From NCBI GenBank assembly GCA_013141385.1, contig JABFRB010000014.1, positions 62,001 through 126,000 on the forward strand: DNA of 64,000 bases, read 5' to 3'. The DNA is from Bacteroidales bacterium. Lineage in GTDB: Bacteria > Bacteroidota > Bacteroidia > Bacteroidales > Tenuifilaceae. Below are positions 63,194 through 64,000 of the stretch, piece after piece. Positions within the stretch are counted from its first letter, which is position 1. Every line of letters begins with the position of its first letter. A program made the position numbers and the translations under genes. The notes below the pieces were generated by a model. It was not told where the DNA came from. It worked only from the letters and a program-made list of their open reading frames with translations, and ran no database searches.

Positions 63194-64000
63194 TTACTTA
63201 TTAAACTTCGCTAAGATATCTTTCACAGCATCCTTATGAATGGTAAAGCCCATCATTTTTAGTTTCACATAATCCTCATGGAAAAAATAGTAACCAAACT
63301 CAGGAGCATTAGTATCTCCATTGCGTGAACCAGAGCCAGAGTCTTTAATAAGATACCAATCTTTTCCATCGCGCTCACAGTAACCAACTATGTGGATTCC
63401 ATGATCGTCGGTTGTTGTTTCGTTTGTAAAGCGGAATTGACGTGCATCGTCGTTAATATATGCCGATGGGATATCGAATGAAGGTATCATAGCCGCTTGA
63501 GTGGTACGTGAAAAACCTGGTTCAGATACGTCTCCCCCAATGCTCATGGTATACCCATTGCGAATAGCCTTCTTAATAGCATCCATAAATACATCAAGGG
63601 GAACATTGTAATAATCGGTACTATGCCACCAGTTATCGGGAACCTTATATTCCACCTGCTTCCAGTACGGTTCTTGTTTTATGGAAAGAATATCAACATA
63701 ATCACTTGGATAAATTTTAACATAGTCTTTTAGGAATGATATTGGAGTATATTCTTTGCCTTCGTATGTAAATTTGACAGGTGGCTCACCCAAATATTTA
63801 TTCATAATGGATTTAAAGGTAGATAAAACCCATTCTTCGTTCCAAGAATTGGAGGCTTTAACTGATTCCAAAAATGATTTTAGCTCATTATACAACGCTT
63901 CATGGGTGTGATATTTACGCCCAACAGGTAAGGCTGAATATACCGAAAGAGGCATACAACCATATTTTTCGTACATACGAGTTAAGGCATTGCCCTCGGA
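63194..64000 (-). CDS. C1-family (bleomycin-hydrolase-like) cysteine peptidase, 5' end outside the window
   Basis: A partial gene: the minus-strand frame is open up to the window edge, beyond the Met at 63976 (SEGNALTRMYEKYGCMPLSV), so the catalytic cysteine lies outside. The visible 3' part has the papain-fold His in TDDHGIHIVGYCERDGKDWY and, in place of the usual NSWG, KDSGSGSRNG. Bleomycin-hydrolase/PepC-type proteins are cytosolic or exported aminopeptidases. Whether this one has a signal peptide cannot be seen. Confidence 0.82.
   Translation of the reverse strand, partial: SEGNALTRMYEKYGCMPLSVYSALPVGRKYHTHEALYNELKSFLESVKASNSWNEEWVLSTFKSIMNKYLGEPPVKFTYEGKEYTPISFLKDYVKIYPSDYVDILSIKQEPYWKQVEYKVPDNWWHSTDYYNVPLDVFMDAIKKAIRNGYTMSIGGDVSEPGFSRTTQAAMIPSFDIPSAYINDDARQFRFTNETTTDDHGIHIVGYCERDGKDWYLIKDSGSGSRNGDTNAPEFGYYFFHEDYVKLKMMGFTIHKDAVKDILAKFNK

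Overview
The window comes from a member of the Bacteroidota, most likely a Bacteroidales-type or related marine/anaerobic lineage; I cannot place it more finely from sequence alone. The evidence is Bacteroidota-type promoters (TTTG, 19-20 bp spacer, TAnnTTTG), few Shine-Dalgarno sequences, a TamL lipoprotein, a CarboxypepD_reg/TonB receptor, FISUMP and BACON domains, and a DUF3467 gene directly behind rpoC. The DNA is AT-rich except for a GC-richer block of YD/RHS coding sequence.

Region by region. 1-9 kb: a MORN-repeat protein, a FISUMP lipoprotein or secreted protein, a SpoU-type rRNA methyltransferase, tamL, class I aldolase, a helix-hairpin-helix protein, rpsU, a Xer recombinase and short-form hpf. 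9.3-22.8 kb: the core information-processing cluster tRNA-Thr/Tyr/Gly/Thr, tuf, tRNA-Trp, secE, nusG, rplKAJL, rpoBC and DUF3467, with a promoter ahead of the tRNAs and an attenuator-like hairpin between rplL and rpoB. 22.9-26.9 kb (minus strand): a thiamine uptake operon (TonB receptor, PnuT-type permease, thiamine pyrophosphokinase) behind a clear promoter and TPP riboswitch. 27-33.4 kb: a Bro-N/DinD-like gene containing a long perfect palindrome, then a molybdenum-cofactor cluster (moeA, moaA, moaC, MOSC-MogA fusion) interrupted by a REP-associated tyrosine transposase with its hairpins, then a WYL regulator. 33.4-34.7 kb: intergenic repeats around a DUF3795 gene.

34.7-51.6 kb is the most unusual part: a YD/RHS polymorphic-toxin locus. 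A 1164-residue protein with a SpvB/TcB-like N-terminus is followed by an 1884-residue exported protein (BACON, PKD/Ig-like repeats, DUF6443, RHS core) carrying a papain-like C-terminal tip. Three further orphan RHS modules follow. Two carry different HExxH metallopeptidase tips; all three tips are followed by a small predicted lipoprotein (candidate immunity protein) and a look-alike GCGGGT terminator. An IS630-family element sits exactly in one module junction, one module is truncated at a dispersed palindromic repeat, and the last two fragments look like one module in circularly permuted order. The working idea is an exported, TcB/TcC-like cocoon with exchangeable envelope-acting peptidase tips and periplasmic lipoprotein immunity.

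51.9-58.9 kb: a full reductive pyrimidine (uracil/thymine) degradation set, preA, mmsA, class III aminotransferase, dihydropyrimidinase and beta-ureidopropionase, with REP-like hairpins in the later gaps. 59-64 kb: an outer-membrane-like protein, a GxxExxY protein, thioredoxin, a CCA-adding enzyme and the 3' part of a C1-family peptidase running off the end.
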